Of a DNA stretch of 64,000 bases, positions 50,547-58,532 are shown in pieces. The notes beneath the pieces were generated by a model that ran no database searches, was not told the DNA's origin, and saw nothing but the letters and a program-made list of their open reading frames with translations. The stretch lies in assembly GCF_024171785.1 (NCBI RefSeq), contig NZ_JAMTCK010000006.1:124001-188000 (forward strand), in the 5' to 3' direction. Position 1 is the first letter of the stretch; the number at the start of each line of letters is the position of its first letter. Origin of the DNA: Goodfellowiella coeruleoviolacea. Its GTDB lineage: Bacteria > Actinomycetota > Actinomycetes > Mycobacteriales > Pseudonocardiaceae. Made by a program: the position numbers and the translations under genes.

Positions 50547-50578
50547 GTATACCTACCGTCTATACATGGTGTGTATAC
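50547..50578. promoter_or_regulatory. PadR operator candidates
   Basis: TATACA-TGGTG-TGTATA (50561-50577) is a perfect dyad, and the 6-bp palindrome GTATAC occurs at 50547-50552 and 50573-50578. They cover the region just upstream of the -10 of the padR promoter, the usual placement for repression. Confidence 0.65.
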
Positions 50579-50665
50579 CTGGACGGGAAGCACCTGACCT
50601 GCGGATTCGGTGCGACGAGGCCATCACGGGCGAGAACACCGGGTGGTGCGCGAACAGGAGGGGAC

Positions 50666-50899
50666 ATGCGACAGATCGCGGCTTTCGTGGCGGCGGCGGC
50701 ACTGCTCGGGGTGGCCACCGGCGTCTTCCTGGCCACGGGCACGTTCGACCGGATCGACGGCTGGATCAACGTCGTCGGCCAGCGCGTCACCGCGGCCGCC
50801 GCCGACGCCCTGCCCGACCTGCCGGCCCCGGCCACGCTGGTGGCCTGGGGCCGGCAGAACCTGGCCGAGGCGGCGCAGGACTGGTTCACCAGGCAGTAA
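50666..50899 (+). CDS. Small protein with N-terminal hydrophobic segment
   Basis: 77 residues. RQIAAFVAAAALLGVATGVFLAT is a signal peptide or membrane anchor; the rest (FDRIDGWINVVGQRVTAAAADALPD, LAEAAQDWFTRQ) is amphipathic helical. ATG with a good AGGAGGGG 4-5 nt upstream. Divergent from padR, 140 bp away; it may belong to the PadR regulon. No family recognised. Confidence 0.65.
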   Translation: MRQIAAFVAAAALLGVATGVFLATGTFDRIDGWINVVGQRVTAAAADALPDLPAPATLVAWGRQNLAEAAQDWFTRQ

Positions 50900-50934
50900 C
50901 CGGCCGCGCCGACCACATCACCCCCTCGGGGCGG

Positions 50935-51318
50935 TCAGACGCACAGGCAGAACGGGTGCCCCGCCGGGTCGGCGAACACCCGGAACTCCTTGTGGCTGTC
51001 GTCGAGCAGCCGCGCCCCGGCCGAGACGGCGAACTCGTGGGCCGCGTCCATGTCGTCCACGTACAGGTCGAGGTGCAGCATCTGCGGCCGGGTCTGGTCC
51101 GGCCAGGTCGGCGGCTGGTAGTCGGCCGAGCGCTGGAAGGACAGCCGGTGCGCGCCGTCGGCGTCGTCCAGCATCACCCAGTCGCCGTCGTCCTCGGGAT
51201 CCTCCCGCGTCCGCCAGCCCAGCAGCCTGGCGTAGAAGGAGGCCAGCTCCCTCGGGTCCGGGCAGTCCAACACCACCGAGCCGAAGCGAATGGTTCCGGC
51301 TCCAGTGGGCATCCCCAT
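50935..51318 (-). CDS. VOC-superfamily (glyoxalase/bleomycin resistance-like) protein
   Basis: 127 residues of two beta-alpha-beta-beta-beta modules: RFGSVVLDCPDPRELASFYARLLGW and MLHLDLYVDDMDAAHEFAVSAG, ending FRVFADPAGHPFCLCV. VOC proteins act as lyases, dioxygenases or drug binders; the PAGHPF ending and the single His-Asp pattern suggest a VOC of the antibiotic-binding/uncharacterised type. ATG 51318 has GAGGGGAG 8 nt upstream. It faces the CGNR regulator gene across an AT-rich dyad. Confidence 0.82.
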   Translation of the reverse strand: MGMPTGAGTIRFGSVVLDCPDPRELASFYARLLGWRTREDPEDDGDWVMLDDADGAHRLSFQRSADYQPPTWPDQTRPQMLHLDLYVDDMDAAHEFAVSAGARLLDDSHKEFRVFADPAGHPFCLCV

Positions 51319-51369
51319 CACAACCACTCCCCTCACGTGGCCACGCCACGTCCGCAGTGCGATAACCGG

Positions 51370-51382
51370 CAAAACAATTTTG
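51370..51382. promoter_or_regulatory. AT-rich dyad between VOC and CGNR genes
   Basis: CAAAA-CAA-TTTTG lies in the 112-bp divergent spacer, 52 bp from the VOC start and 49 bp from the CGNR start. Its low GC content is exceptional in this window. Candidate operator for the CGNR protein. Confidence 0.5.
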
Positions 51383-51430
51383 TGGGTTACCTTTCGGCGC
51401 GGCAACCCGGACGCCACTTACAGTGGAGGG

Positions 51431-51997
51431 GTGACTGGTCTGGCTGCCGGTGCTAGCACCGGGCAGGAAACCGGCTGGGACCGCGAGATCTACTCGCAGG
51501 ATCGAGCCGTAGACACCGAGCACGATGTCGAGCTGCTGCTCGCCTTCCTCAACACCCGAGATGTCGAGACGGGCACCGACGTGCTGGACGACGAGGCCGC
51601 GTGGCGGGCCTGGGTCGCCGAGCGGGGCCTGGGCAGAAGCGGTGACCCGCGCCACGCCCGTGAGGTGCGCAACGCCCTGCGGGTGGCCGTCGGTGACCGC
51701 GAGGAGCAACACGGATCGGCCGGCGTGGTCGGGATGATTCAGATAGAACTGAGCCAGGGGGTGCCCACACTGGCGGCGACCGACGCCCTGAGCGGGGTGC
51801 TCGCCGCCGCCACCCGGCTCGCGGTACTCGGTTACTGGGAGCGGTTCAAGATCTGTCCGGCGCACGACTGCCGCTGGGCGTTCTTCGACCGGTCCCGCAA
51901 CCGCTCCCGCACGTGGTGCTCCATGCAGGTGTGCGGCAACCGGGAGAAGGCCCGCAACTGGCGGGAACGCGCCAGGGGCGGCGCCCTCACCGTCTAG
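51431..51997 (+). CDS. CGNR zinc-finger (ABATE-type) protein
   Basis: 188 residues. N-terminal ABATE-like region (LLLAFLNTRDVETGTD) and C-terminal CGNR finger: ICPAHDCRWAFFDRSRNRSRTWCSMQVCGNREKARNW, with four Cys ligands and the CGNR signature. Thought to be nucleic-acid-binding stress regulators. GTG 51431 has TACAGT (51419-51424) 6 nt upstream, so leaderless; an upstream in-frame extension runs through the dyad and is unlikely. Confidence 0.85.
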   Translation: MTGLAAGASTGQETGWDREIYSQDRAVDTEHDVELLLAFLNTRDVETGTDVLDDEAAWRAWVAERGLGRSGDPRHAREVRNALRVAVGDREEQHGSAGVVGMIQIELSQGVPTLAATDALSGVLAAATRLAVLGYWERFKICPAHDCRWAFFDRSRNRSRTWCSMQVCGNREKARNWRERARGGALTV

Positions 51998-52080
51998 CAC
52001 CCGCGCCGACCGGCGGGAACTCCCGCTGGCGGCAACACGAAGTCAACAAGTAGTCGATCAACAAGTCCGAACACCCGCGC

Positions 52081-52113
52081 CCGGTGGGGGACGGCACCCG
52101 CGTCCCCCACCGG
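52081..52113. terminator. Strong hairpin between CGNR and DUF445 genes
   Basis: CCGGTGGGGGACG pairs perfectly (13 bp) with CGTCCCCCACCGG around GCACCCG. It is in the 178-bp convergent spacer, which also has TCAACAAGT repeated at 52043 and 52058 (15-bp period). Confidence 0.8.
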
Positions 52114-52175
52114 CGTGCAACCCGGGCACGCCACCACCCGTCCCGCCCGGCCGGCTCTCCCGCGCCGCGCCCAGG

Positions 52176-53435
52176 TCAGAACAGCACCTGCGCGGCGGCG
52201 TAGATGACCAGCCCGGCGAGCGCGCCGACCACGGTGCCGTTGATCCGGATGAACTGCAGGTCCCGACCGACCTGCAACTCGATCTTGCGGGAGGTCTCGG
52301 TGGCGTCCCACCGCTCCACCGTGTCGGTGATCAGCGCGGTGATCTCGCCGCGGTAGTTGCGCACCACGTGCGCTGCGGCGCCCTCCAGCCAGCCGTCCAC
52401 CTTGCCGCGCAGCCCGTCGTCGCTGATCAGCCGGCCGCCCAGGCTGGCGAGCCCGTCGCGCACCCGCAGCCGCAGCTCACTGGACGGGTCCTCGGCCGCG
52501 TCCAGCAGCATCTTCTTGGCGGTGCTCCACGCCGAGCCGATCACGTTGCGCACCTCGGGGTGCGCCAGCACCTGGTGCTTGACCTGCTCGGCGCGTTCCA
52601 TGGTGGCCGGATCGTGCTGCAGGTCCTCGGCGAACTCGCTGAGGAACCGGTCCACGGCCAGCCGCATCGGGTGGTTCACGTCGGTCTTGACGGCCCAGGC
52701 GAAGGACAGCACCTCGTGGTAGACCTTGTCGGCCAGCAGCGAATCCACGAACCGGGGTGACCAGGACGGCGCCCGGTCGGAGACCACCCGGCTGACGGTC
52801 GCCTGGTTGTCCCGCACCCACTCGTAGGCCCGGTCGACCAGCAGGTCGACCAGCTTGTGGTGGGAGCCGTCGGCCAGCACCTGGGCCAGCAGCTTGCCCA
52901 GTGGCGGCCCCCACTGCTGGGCCACCAGCCGGCGCACCACGGCCTGCTCCAGCACGGCCTGCACGTCCTCGTCGCGCAGCACGGTGACCGCGCCCCTGGC
53001 CACGGTGGCCAGCTCGGAGGTGACCCGGTCGGCGTTGCCCGGCTGGCTCAGCCACGTGCCGAGGCGGCCGGCGATGTCGGCCCGCCGCAGCTTGTCCCGC
53101 ACCACCGGCTCGGCCAGGAAGTTCGTGCCGACGAACTCGCCGAGGCTGCTGCCCAGCGCGTTCTTGCGGGTGGGGATGATCGCGGTGTGCGGGATGGGCA
53201 GTCCCAGCGGCCGGCGGAACAGCGCGGTCACCGCGAACCAGTCGGCCAGCGCGCCGACCATGCCGGCCTCGGCCGCGGCGCGCAGATAACCGACCCAGCC
53301 GGGCGCGCCCCGGGCCTCCTGCCAGCGGGTGATCAGGAAGATCACCGTCGCGCCGACCAGGAAGGCGGCGGCGACCAGCTTCATCCGCCGCAGGTCCCGC
53401 CGTTTGGTCTGTTCGGCCACGGTCACTTGCTCCAC
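52176..53435 (-). CDS. DUF445 family membrane-associated protein
   Basis: About 419 residues. N-terminal TM (KLVAAAFLVGATVIFLI) and a C-terminal TM (GTVVGALAGLVIYAAAQVLF) flank a long helical domain with the conserved ADWFAVTALFRRPLGLPIPHTAIIP signature of DUF445 (YtlA/YjiN) proteins. Function unknown, likely a cytoplasmic-membrane scaffold. Start uncertain: GTG 53435 has GACAAT 6 nt upstream (leaderless), GTG 53420 has GGAG 9 nt upstream. Confidence 0.83.
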   Translation of the reverse strand: MEQVTVAEQTKRRDLRRMKLVAAAFLVGATVIFLITRWQEARGAPGWVGYLRAAAEAGMVGALADWFAVTALFRRPLGLPIPHTAIIPTRKNALGSSLGEFVGTNFLAEPVVRDKLRRADIAGRLGTWLSQPGNADRVTSELATVARGAVTVLRDEDVQAVLEQAVVRRLVAQQWGPPLGKLLAQVLADGSHHKLVDLLVDRAYEWVRDNQATVSRVVSDRAPSWSPRFVDSLLADKVYHEVLSFAWAVKTDVNHPMRLAVDRFLSEFAEDLQHDPATMERAEQVKHQVLAHPEVRNVIGSAWSTAKKMLLDAAEDPSSELRLRVRDGLASLGGRLISDDGLRGKVDGWLEGAAAHVVRNYRGEITALITDTVERWDATETSRKIELQVGRDLQFIRINGTVVGALAGLVIYAAAQVLF

Positions 53436-53458
53436 CACCCCATTGTCCGTGAGGATCG

Positions 53459-54643
53459 GTGGCCGTGCGTGAACCTGCTCTCGTGCCCCGCCTCCGGCCC
53501 TTCGCCGCGACGATCTTCGCGGAGATGACGGCACTGGCCCAGCGCGTCGGCGCGGTCAACCTGGGGCAGGGTTTCCCGGACACCGACGGTCCGGCCGCCA
53601 TGCTGGCCGCGGCCAGGCAGGCCATCGCCGACGGGGTGAACCAGTACCCGCCCGGCCCCGGCAACCCGGACCTGCGCCAGGCGATCGCCGAGCACCGCGC
53701 CCGTTACGGCACCCACTACGACCCGGACACCGAGGTGCTGGTCACGGCCGGCGCCACCGAGGCCATCGCGGCCACCCTGCTGGGCCTGGTCGAGGCGGGC
53801 GAGGACGTGGTGCTGATCGAGCCCTACTACGACTCCTACGCCGCGGCCGTGGCCATGACCGGGGCCCGCCGCCGGGTGGTGTCGCTGGTCGAGGACCCGG
53901 AGACCGGCCGGTTCGGCCTGGACGTGGCGGCGCTGCGGGCGGCGATCGGCCCGAACACCAGGGCGGTTCTGCTCAACTCGCCGCACAACCCCACCGGGAC
54001 CGTGTTCACCCGCGCCGAACTGGCCGCGGTGGCCGAGCTGTGCGTGGCGCACGACCTGATCGCCATCACCGACGAGGTCTACGAGCACCTGACCTTCGAC
54101 GGGGCCGAACACGTTCCGCTGGCCACCCTGCCCGGCATGGCCGAGCGCACGGTGACGATCTCCGGTGCCGGCAAGACGTTCAACTGCACCGGGTGGAAGA
54201 TCGGCTGGGCGTGCGGCACGGCCGAGCTGGTGGCCGCGGCGCGGGCCGCCAAGCAGTTCCTGACCTTCGTCAACGGCGCCCCGTTCCAGCCGGCCGTGGC
54301 CACCGCGCTGCGCCACGAACTGGGCTGGGTGGAGCAGCTGCGCGGCGAGTTGGCCCGCAAGCGCGACCGGCTGTCGGCCGGGCTGGCCGAGGCGGGGTTC
54401 GCGGTGCGGCCCTGCGCCGGCACCTACTTCGTGTGCGCGGACACCCGGCCGCTCGGCTTCGCCGACGGCGCTGAGCTGTGCTGGCAGCTTCCCGAGCGGA
54501 TCGGCGTGGCCGCGGTGCCGGTGCAGGTGTTCACCGACCACCCCGAGCGGTGGCGGCACCTGATCCGGTTCGCGTTCTGCAAGCGTGACGACGTGCTCGA
54601 CGAGGCCATCCAGCGGCTGCACAAGCTCGCCGAGGGCGCCTGA
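53459..54643 (+). CDS. PLP-dependent aminotransferase, DapC/KAT-like
   Basis: 394 residues, fold type I class I/II aminotransferase. NLGQGFPDTDGP, VNQYPPGPGNPDLRQAIAEH, LNSPHNPTGTVF, ITDEVYEHLTFDG and the PLP Lys in SGAGKTFNCTGWKIGW are intact; the C-terminal Arg is in HLIRFAF. Relatives include kynurenine/glutamine transaminases and the mycobacterial N-succinyl-DAP aminotransferase DapC (Rv0858c). Substrate cannot be chosen from sequence alone. GTG start, divergent from the DUF445 gene by 23 bp. Confidence 0.88.
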   Translation: MAVREPALVPRLRPFAATIFAEMTALAQRVGAVNLGQGFPDTDGPAAMLAAARQAIADGVNQYPPGPGNPDLRQAIAEHRARYGTHYDPDTEVLVTAGATEAIAATLLGLVEAGEDVVLIEPYYDSYAAAVAMTGARRRVVSLVEDPETGRFGLDVAALRAAIGPNTRAVLLNSPHNPTGTVFTRAELAAVAELCVAHDLIAITDEVYEHLTFDGAEHVPLATLPGMAERTVTISGAGKTFNCTGWKIGWACGTAELVAAARAAKQFLTFVNGAPFQPAVATALRHELGWVEQLRGELARKRDRLSAGLAEAGFAVRPCAGTYFVCADTRPLGFADGAELCWQLPERIGVAAVPVQVFTDHPERWRHLIRFAFCKRDDVLDEAIQRLHKLAEGA

Positions 54644-55013
54644 CCATTCACACCCCAACTGACCGCACCCGTCGCACGCCCAATTCCCCACATCCGGGGA
54701 CAGCACGCCGCCCGTTTTCCACCCCCACCACCGGCCCACTGCGCAACAACCACCGAACCGGCGATCGAGAATTCACGCCGATATCGGCGGAACAGCTCCC
54801 ACCCGCGGTCAGAACAACACCACGCGACTCGACAACTGGCGCCGGCGGTCGGTATGCCGATCCCGGGCTTTCCTCCCCGTCAATCCGGCCCCGCCACCCG
54901 CCAGCTCACCTGATCGCCTGATCACCTAGTCGCCTGATCACCTGGTCGCCTGGTCGTCGCCGAACCACCCCGGTCACCCCACAACTCCCGGTCCACGCAA
55001 CCGTTTACGCTGG
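54644..55013. other. 370-bp intergenic region with palindrome and octamer repeats
   Basis: No gene. CGCCGATATCGGCG (54776-54789) is a perfect 14-bp palindrome. TCCCC-acatcc-GGGGA near 54692-54708 is a small hairpin past the aminotransferase stop. Six tandem octamers of the type CCTGRTCR or CCTAGTCG occupy 54909-54956. Confidence 0.6.
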
Positions 55014-55220
55014 TCAAGCACTAGTGTGCAGGACGTGCTGGCGCAGCACCCGGTCGACCGAGGCAGCCAACGCGAGTTCCGCCGCCGCGAACTCGTCCTG
55101 CTCGTGACTTCGACAGAACTCGGCTATCGCGCGCAACTTCTCCTGGCGCGCCGCCGCTATTCTGCGCTCGCATTCAACAATGGTTTCCAGGAGCACGTCC
55201 AGCTTTTCCTGACTCGACAC
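55014..55220 (-). CDS. Small helical protein resembling the start of DUF222 proteins
   Basis: 68 residues: EKLDVLLETIVECERRIAAARQEKLRAIAEFCRSHEQDEFAAAELALAASVDRV in short helical segments. The pattern (a helix of RRIAAARQEKL, then EFAAAELALAASV) is like the N-terminus of actinobacterial DUF222-HNH proteins, but the rest of that family is absent, so this may be a remnant or a short stand-alone gene. GTG with TAGTAT (55227-55232) 6 nt upstream, the best -10 in the window. Base composition is less GC-rich than its neighbours. Confidence 0.5.
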   Translation of the reverse strand: MSSQEKLDVLLETIVECERRIAAARQEKLRAIAEFCRSHEQDEFAAAELALAASVDRVLRQHVLHTSA

Positions 55221-55226
55221 GCCTCA

Positions 55227-55232
55227 ATACTA
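55227..55232 (-). promoter_or_regulatory. -10 box TAGTAT of the small DUF222-like gene
   Basis: TAGTAT is spaced 6 nt from the GTG with no room for a leader, so transcription and translation would start together. Confidence 0.5.
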
Positions 55233-55520
55233 GGACACCGCCACCGCGTTTTCATCGCTCGATCGTGTGTTCTCCACTCGCCACCACCCGACCAGCCTCC
55301 ACCCGTGCACACACCAGAACGGTGGCCACGATCTTGGAATGGTCGGGAACAGCAACGACACATCGGCACTTCTCGTTCATTCCCGTCAACCGGAAATCAA
55401 AACCCGAAAAACGGACTCCGCCAGGAACAACCGGAATCCATTCGCCACGAACACCGCCCGACCCCGGCGCCCCGAACCACCCCACCGCCCCGGCTGATCA
55501 ACCTGCTGACCTGCACAAAC

Positions 55521-55650
55521 ACCCCCGCCCTCCCAGGGGGGCGTCCCCTGGACCAGCCTATCCACCCCCACCCTACAAACCACCCCCCAACGCCGGCCTG
55601 TGGACAGATCGCCGCCCCTGTGGACAACCCTGCCTCCAATCGGGTGAACT
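55521..55650 (-). repeat. Dispersed ~125-bp intergenic element, copy C (downstream of the CHAT gene)
   Basis: On the minus strand: AGTTCACCCGATTGG edge, TTGTCCACA (55619-55627), CTGTCCACA (55599-55607), GTGGATAGGCTGG with TAGGCT at 55555-55560, then the perfect hairpin CCAGGGG-acgcc-CCCCTGG. It is in the 627-bp gap between the CHAT stop and the DUF222-like gene. The rest of the gap is pyrimidine-rich: CACTCCCACCGCAC copies near 55666-55700 and AAAACCGCCGGC near 55800-55830; the 55300-55450 part is relatively AT-rich with no gene. Confidence 0.82.
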
Positions 55651-55847
55651 GATACCGCGTTCCGCGCCACTCCCACCGCACCACTCCCACCGCACCACTT
55701 CCGCCGCACCCGCACGAATCCACCCGCGCGAATCCACCCGACCAACCCCACCCAGCACCGCCGCCCCCCAGCAGAGCCACCACCCAGCAGAGCCGCCAGC
55801 AAAACCGCCGGCAAAACCGCCGGCAGAGCCCCTGGCCCCGCCATCCG

Positions 55848-58532
55848 TCACCCGCTGCCAAAGCACACGAACCCGAGCTGCCCGTGCGCTGCCTGCGCCT
55901 CGGCCAACGCGGCAGCCGGTGCCAGCCCGGCCCGCAGCCCCCGGTGCAGCGCCAGCATCACGTCGGTGGCGCGGTCATCCGGCACCGGCAGCAGGCTGGC
56001 CACCAGCGTGCTCACGCCCTGCCGCAGCAGCACCGACGCCAGCCCGCACAGTTCGTCGGGCTGGTCCGCACCGCCCGGCCCCCCACCGGTCCCTGGCTCA
56101 GGACCGCCGCCCCAGCCGCCGACCAACCCGGTGTCGCAGCCGGACAGCACCACCAGCTTCGGTGGCCGGGCGAGCCGCTCCAGGTCGTAGCCGTACAGCG
56201 GCCCGTCGGCCAGACACAGGTGGGAGAACAGCGGCTGGTCACCGCGGAACCGGCCGTGCGCCGCGAGGTGCACGACAGCGCGGTTGGCCATGCCGGCCAG
56301 CACCGCCCCGGTGGTCGCCGCCGACCCGACCAGCAACACCCCACCGTGCTGTCGGCGCAGCGCGCCCACCTCGCGCTCCGCACCCGGCAACCCCGGTCCA
56401 GCCGCCCACAACGCACCCGAAGCCGCCGCGGACCGGGCGGCGCGGCGGGCCCGCAGCCAGCACCGCGCCGACGGCGCCACCGAGACCGGCCGGCCCGAGC
56501 AGGACGGCAGCACCGACCACGGCAACGCGTGCAGGGCACCGGCCGGGAGCACCACCAGGCTCCGGTCCCCCAGCAGCGACCGCACCGGCCGCAGCAGCAG
56601 GTCGTCCAGCCGCGCGGCCGCGTGGCCGACGGCCCTGCCCGCCCGCGCCGTGCGCTGACCCGCCAGCACGGTCATGGCGAACCGCAACGCCTCGATCTCG
56701 GCCACCACCGGGGCGAGGGGGCCGAGCCGGCGCAGCCGCACCCGGCCGTCGGCCACGACCACCACCAGCAGCCGCCCCTGGTGCACGAGGTAGTCGAGGA
56801 ACACGGCGTCGCCCAGTTCGGCGAACAGCTCGGCGGGCCGCAGGGGCTGGTCGGCCGCCGGACCGGCGGGCGCGGCCACCGCCAGCCGGCGCACGGCGCG
56901 CTCCTCCTCGGCCGCGCCGCGCCGCACGGCCAGGCGCAACCGCACCAGCGCGTCGGCCAACTCGGGGTCGCGGGGCGGCAGCACGGCCGGTCTGGTGAGC
57001 AGGCTGTCCCGGCACTGCTCGGCCCAGGCCAGCACGGTGCGCGCCCGCCCGGTGGCCAGCGCGTGCGCCATGCCCAGCCGCGCGAGCTGCGCCACCGGCC
57101 AGTTCACGCTGACCCGCAGCTCGCTGGATCCCAGGGCGGCGCGCTGCCTGGCCACCAGGACGAGCCCGGCGCGGCACGCGGCGAGTGCGGCACGCCGGTC
57201 ACCTCGGGCGGTGGCCAGCAGCGCCGAAGCCAGCCACGCCATGGCGCGCAACTGGGCGAGGCCGCTGTCCCGGTGGCCGGCCACCAGGCCCAGCAGGTCC
57301 CCGGCCAGCCCGGCCGCGCCCTGCTGGGCGGCCACCCGCGCGGCGGCCAGCCGCAGTTCGGCCGCGGCCACCGGCCAACCGGACCGGTCGCAGGCCGCGG
57401 CGGCGTGCCGGGCCAGCCGCAGCACCCCGGCCGAGGTCTCGCCGCCGGCCAGCCGGGCGCGCACGCGCAGCGCCACGGCCAGCGGCACCCAGTTCGCCCG
57501 GTGGTGCTGGCGCAGCAGGCTGACCGCCACGGCCGAGGCGCGCGCCGCCGTGTCGACGTCCCCCTGGTGCAGGGCGCACCTGCCCAGCATCAGCAGGGCC
57601 TCGGCCAGCCGGGTGTGCCTGGCCGCCGCCCGCAGTTGGCTGACCGCGTGCCCGAGCACGCTCCGGGCCTCGGTGAGCAGGCCGGCGGCCAGCAGCGCCT
57701 CGGCCCAGTCCACCAGTGCCTCGGGTCGCCTGGTGGGGCACACCCCTTCCCGGGCGGCCCGCTCGTAGAGGGCCAGCGCGGTGGGCAGCCGGCCGGCCAG
57801 TCCGGCGACGAACCCGATGTTGTGCAGGCACATGGCGGCGCGGCCGGTCTCGCCCAGCCGGAGCAGCAGCCGCCTGGCCGTGCGGAGGTCGGCTTCGGCC
57901 GCAGCCAGCCGGCGCGCGTAGGCCCGACCAACCCCCCTGCCGATCAGGGCGTTGGCCAGCCAGTGCGGGTCGGCGTGCCGGCGCAGGGCCCGCACGGCCG
58001 ATGACAGTTCGGGCAGCGCGCGGTCCAACCGACCGGCCTCGCACAGGGCCAGGCCGCGCAGGCAGCGGCTGCGGGCCAGCTCCCGGCCAGCAAGTCCGGG
58101 CTCGGCCAGGTCGAGTTGGCGCAGGCTCTCCGCGACCGCGCCCCGGTCCAGCTCGATCCAGGCGAGCGTCAGCCGACACCCGGCCACCAGGTCGGGTCGA
58201 CCGGCGGCGGCTGCCAGGTGGATGGCCTGGTGCAACCGGGGCAGGGCAAGTTCGCCCCGACCCAGCTCGATCTGCGCGAGCGCGCTGGCCTGCCTGGTCA
58301 GCACCGCGGCCTCACTCCACTCGCGCAGCCCGCCACCGCCATCGGCGGCGACCGCGTCGAGCCGGTGCAGCAGCCCGGTGGCGTCGGCAAACACCTGCTC
58401 CGGTGCCCTGCTCGCCCGCTCCACCAGCAGCCGGGCGGCGGCCCTGGCCTCGGCCGCGCGCGGCACACCAGCCAGCGCGGTCGGCGCGCGCACCAGACCG
58501 GTGGGGGCGGTCGCGCCACGCGTGCCGGTCAC
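55848..58532 (-). CDS. TPR-CHAT domain caspase-like protease
   Basis: 894 residues. N-terminal ~560 residues are alpha-helical with TPR-like pairs (LGRGELALPRLHQAIHLAAAAGR, CRLTLAWIELDRGAVAESLRQL, AAMCLHNIGFVAGLAGRLPTAL, LGRCALHQGDVDTAARASAVA). The C-terminal ~300 residues form a CHAT domain: VFLDYLVHQGRLLVVVV, catalytic His759 in HLAAHGRF, catalytic Cys799 in LSGCDTG, and CGLASVLLRQGVSTLVASL with LPVPD. Both dyad residues are present, so activity is expected. No signal or TM: cytoplasmic. GTG 58532 overlaps the stop of the preceding gene (GTGA). Last gene of the protease-sigma cassette. Confidence 0.9.
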   Translation of the reverse strand: MTGTRGATAPTGLVRAPTALAGVPRAAEARAAARLLVERASRAPEQVFADATGLLHRLDAVAADGGGGLREWSEAAVLTRQASALAQIELGRGELALPRLHQAIHLAAAAGRPDLVAGCRLTLAWIELDRGAVAESLRQLDLAEPGLAGRELARSRCLRGLALCEAGRLDRALPELSSAVRALRRHADPHWLANALIGRGVGRAYARRLAAAEADLRTARRLLLRLGETGRAAMCLHNIGFVAGLAGRLPTALALYERAAREGVCPTRRPEALVDWAEALLAAGLLTEARSVLGHAVSQLRAAARHTRLAEALLMLGRCALHQGDVDTAARASAVAVSLLRQHHRANWVPLAVALRVRARLAGGETSAGVLRLARHAAAACDRSGWPVAAAELRLAAARVAAQQGAAGLAGDLLGLVAGHRDSGLAQLRAMAWLASALLATARGDRRAALAACRAGLVLVARQRAALGSSELRVSVNWPVAQLARLGMAHALATGRARTVLAWAEQCRDSLLTRPAVLPPRDPELADALVRLRLAVRRGAAEEERAVRRLAVAAPAGPAADQPLRPAELFAELGDAVFLDYLVHQGRLLVVVVADGRVRLRRLGPLAPVVAEIEALRFAMTVLAGQRTARAGRAVGHAAARLDDLLLRPVRSLLGDRSLVVLPAGALHALPWSVLPSCSGRPVSVAPSARCWLRARRAARSAAASGALWAAGPGLPGAEREVGALRRQHGGVLLVGSAATTGAVLAGMANRAVVHLAAHGRFRGDQPLFSHLCLADGPLYGYDLERLARPPKLVVLSGCDTGLVGGWGGGPEPGTGGGPGGADQPDELCGLASVLLRQGVSTLVASLLPVPDDRATDVMLALHRGLRAGLAPAAALAEAQAAHGQLGFVCFGSG

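Noticed and set aside
55884-58004. Long plus-strand open frame opposite the CHAT gene
   Set aside because: Gln/His/Arg/Pro-rich without motifs; the minus-strand frame has a full CHAT active site and coupled start.
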